Shown: one piece after another, positions 63,268-64,000 of the stretch
Numbering within the stretch: position 1 is the stretch's first letter
How the letters are laid out: the number at the start of each line of letters is the position of its first letter
Assembly: GCA_004335635.1 (NCBI GenBank)
Contig: QAXH01005499.1
Location: 62,001 to 126,000, forward strand
Direction of reading: 5' to 3'
From: Chloromonas sp. AAM2
Lineage: Eukaryota; Chlorophyta; Chlorophyceae; Chlamydomonadales; Chlamydomonadaceae
DNA length: 64,000 nucleotides
Translations under genes and position numbers: made by a program
The notes under the pieces: generated by a model
What the model was told of the DNA's origin: nothing
Seen by the model: the letters and a program-made list of their open reading frames with translations, nothing else
Databases searched by the model: none

Positions 63268-63906
63268 ATGGGACAGTTCGCCAGCCGCGCCTTTGATGGC
63301 GATCCCTACATTGATATTATGCGAGCTCTGCCAGACAAAGAGCTGGTGTGGTGGGTTCAGAAGGCCATCTGGGTGAGCGACTGCAAAGCCGCCACATGCT
63401 GGACGTCAAGAAATGCAGGCAACTGCATGACAGCAGTCTTGTCACTGCTGCCACTCACCTCTTTTGAACACGTTTGTTCAGCTTGCAGAAGGCTTCACCA
63501 TTTTGGAGCACTTTGGGCGCGTGTACCCCGACATCTTCATGCACAAGTGCGGTCATTGCAATGGCGCAGGCCATGTGACCTGCCCGCACTGCAACGGCTA
63601 CAAGGTTAAGCGCGCACATGCACAGGCCTTTCACCTCTCAGAGAAGACCACAGTGGGCAGGTGAGGCTCGAGCGAACCTGTGACGTTCGAGCAGATTTCA
63701 AGGTCACGCAGTGAATGCCATTTGTTTAGTCTGCCTGCTTGGCTTTACGCAGGTTGCTGGCAGCCTCAGACCTGCAGGAGTGTGATCACTGTGGTAACTA
63801 CTGTCCTTGGGACAACGAGAGCGAATGGCAGGAGGAGTGGTCCAAATGGGAGAGGCGGCTTTCTTACTACGATCGCACCCATGGAGATCTTTACAACGAA
63901 TGGTAA
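63268..63906 (+). CDS. Small cysteine-rich protein with DnaJ-like CxxCxG zinc-binding motifs
   Basis: Three exons (63268-63372, 63482-63660, 63753-63906) join in phase to 145 residues. The N-terminal part (residues 1-57) is ordinary and contains PDKELVWWVQKAIW. It is followed by C58-x2-C61-x-G and C69-x2-C72-x-G (KCGHCNGAGHVTCPHCNGY), the pattern of DnaJ-type zinc fingers also found in plastid assembly factors. A second cluster C105-x2-C108-x3-C112 (CDHCGNYC) precedes a Trp/Glu-rich C-terminus ending in LYNEW. The cysteines probably bind zinc. I do not recognise the specific family and assign no function. The N-terminus is too short and acidic for a clear transit peptide. It is transcribed divergently from bL31c. 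Confidence 0.8.
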
Positions 63907-64000
63907 ACGAGATGTTTCCTGCAACCAAATGTGCCAATTTTTTGTTGGCGTTCGTGGAATCAAGACGCATACACTGAAGACCGTTTGTTAACAGCTTGCA

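Overview
This window is nuclear DNA of a photosynthetic eukaryote, most probably a chlorophyte green alga. It carries a plastid-targeted 2Fe-2S ferredoxin and a plastid-type bL31 with transit-like leaders. Genes are broken by many short GT-AG introns, long exons are GC-rich, introns and spacers are full of CA/TG and CATG-rich simple sequence, and TGTAA-type polyadenylation signals lie behind several stop codons. Two runs of N (14970-14978 and 31800-32045) show a draft assembly. All gene models were built by hand: each exon joins the next in phase at recognisable splice sites and continues a protein of the family. No RNA gene, CRISPR array or operon was found.

Left half (1-24400): four genes on the minus strand. 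They are the N-terminal half of the V-ATPase subunit a gene (603-4670, continuing off the left edge), cytosolic ribosomal protein uS11/RPS14 (7548-9405), a nine-exon GT4-type glycosyltransferase with a signal peptide (11708-19131), and plastid ferredoxin (23659-24361). The spacers and the 2.7 kb intron of the glycosyltransferase hold three copies of a short inverted-repeat element of MITE type.

Middle (26846-44450), plus strand: a secreted TylF/MycF-type O-methyltransferase (26846-29858), a repeat-rich 3.9 kb stretch with a PIF/Harbinger transposon flanked by a TAA duplication (31576-32581), and the CCR4-NOT scaffold CNOT1/NOT1 (resolved from 33741 to 44448, N-terminal exons not found).

Right part (45129-63906): a 22-exon type II membrane-anchored subtilisin-like protease with a PA14-like tail, a multi-pass membrane protein with an apparent frameshift near its end, plastid ribosomal protein bL31c on the minus strand, and a small cysteine-rich (CxxC) protein transcribed divergently from it.

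Most of the genes are housekeeping: vacuolar acidification, translation in cytosol and plastid, photosynthetic electron transfer and mRNA deadenylation. The accessory content is three secretory-pathway proteins (glycosyltransferase, O-methyltransferase, subtilase) whose roles could meet at the cell wall or surface, which is inference. I saw no convincing new multi-gene system. The points most worth a second look are the repeat families, the membrane-anchored subtilase, the frameshift near 60740 and the unplaced N-terminus of CNOT1.
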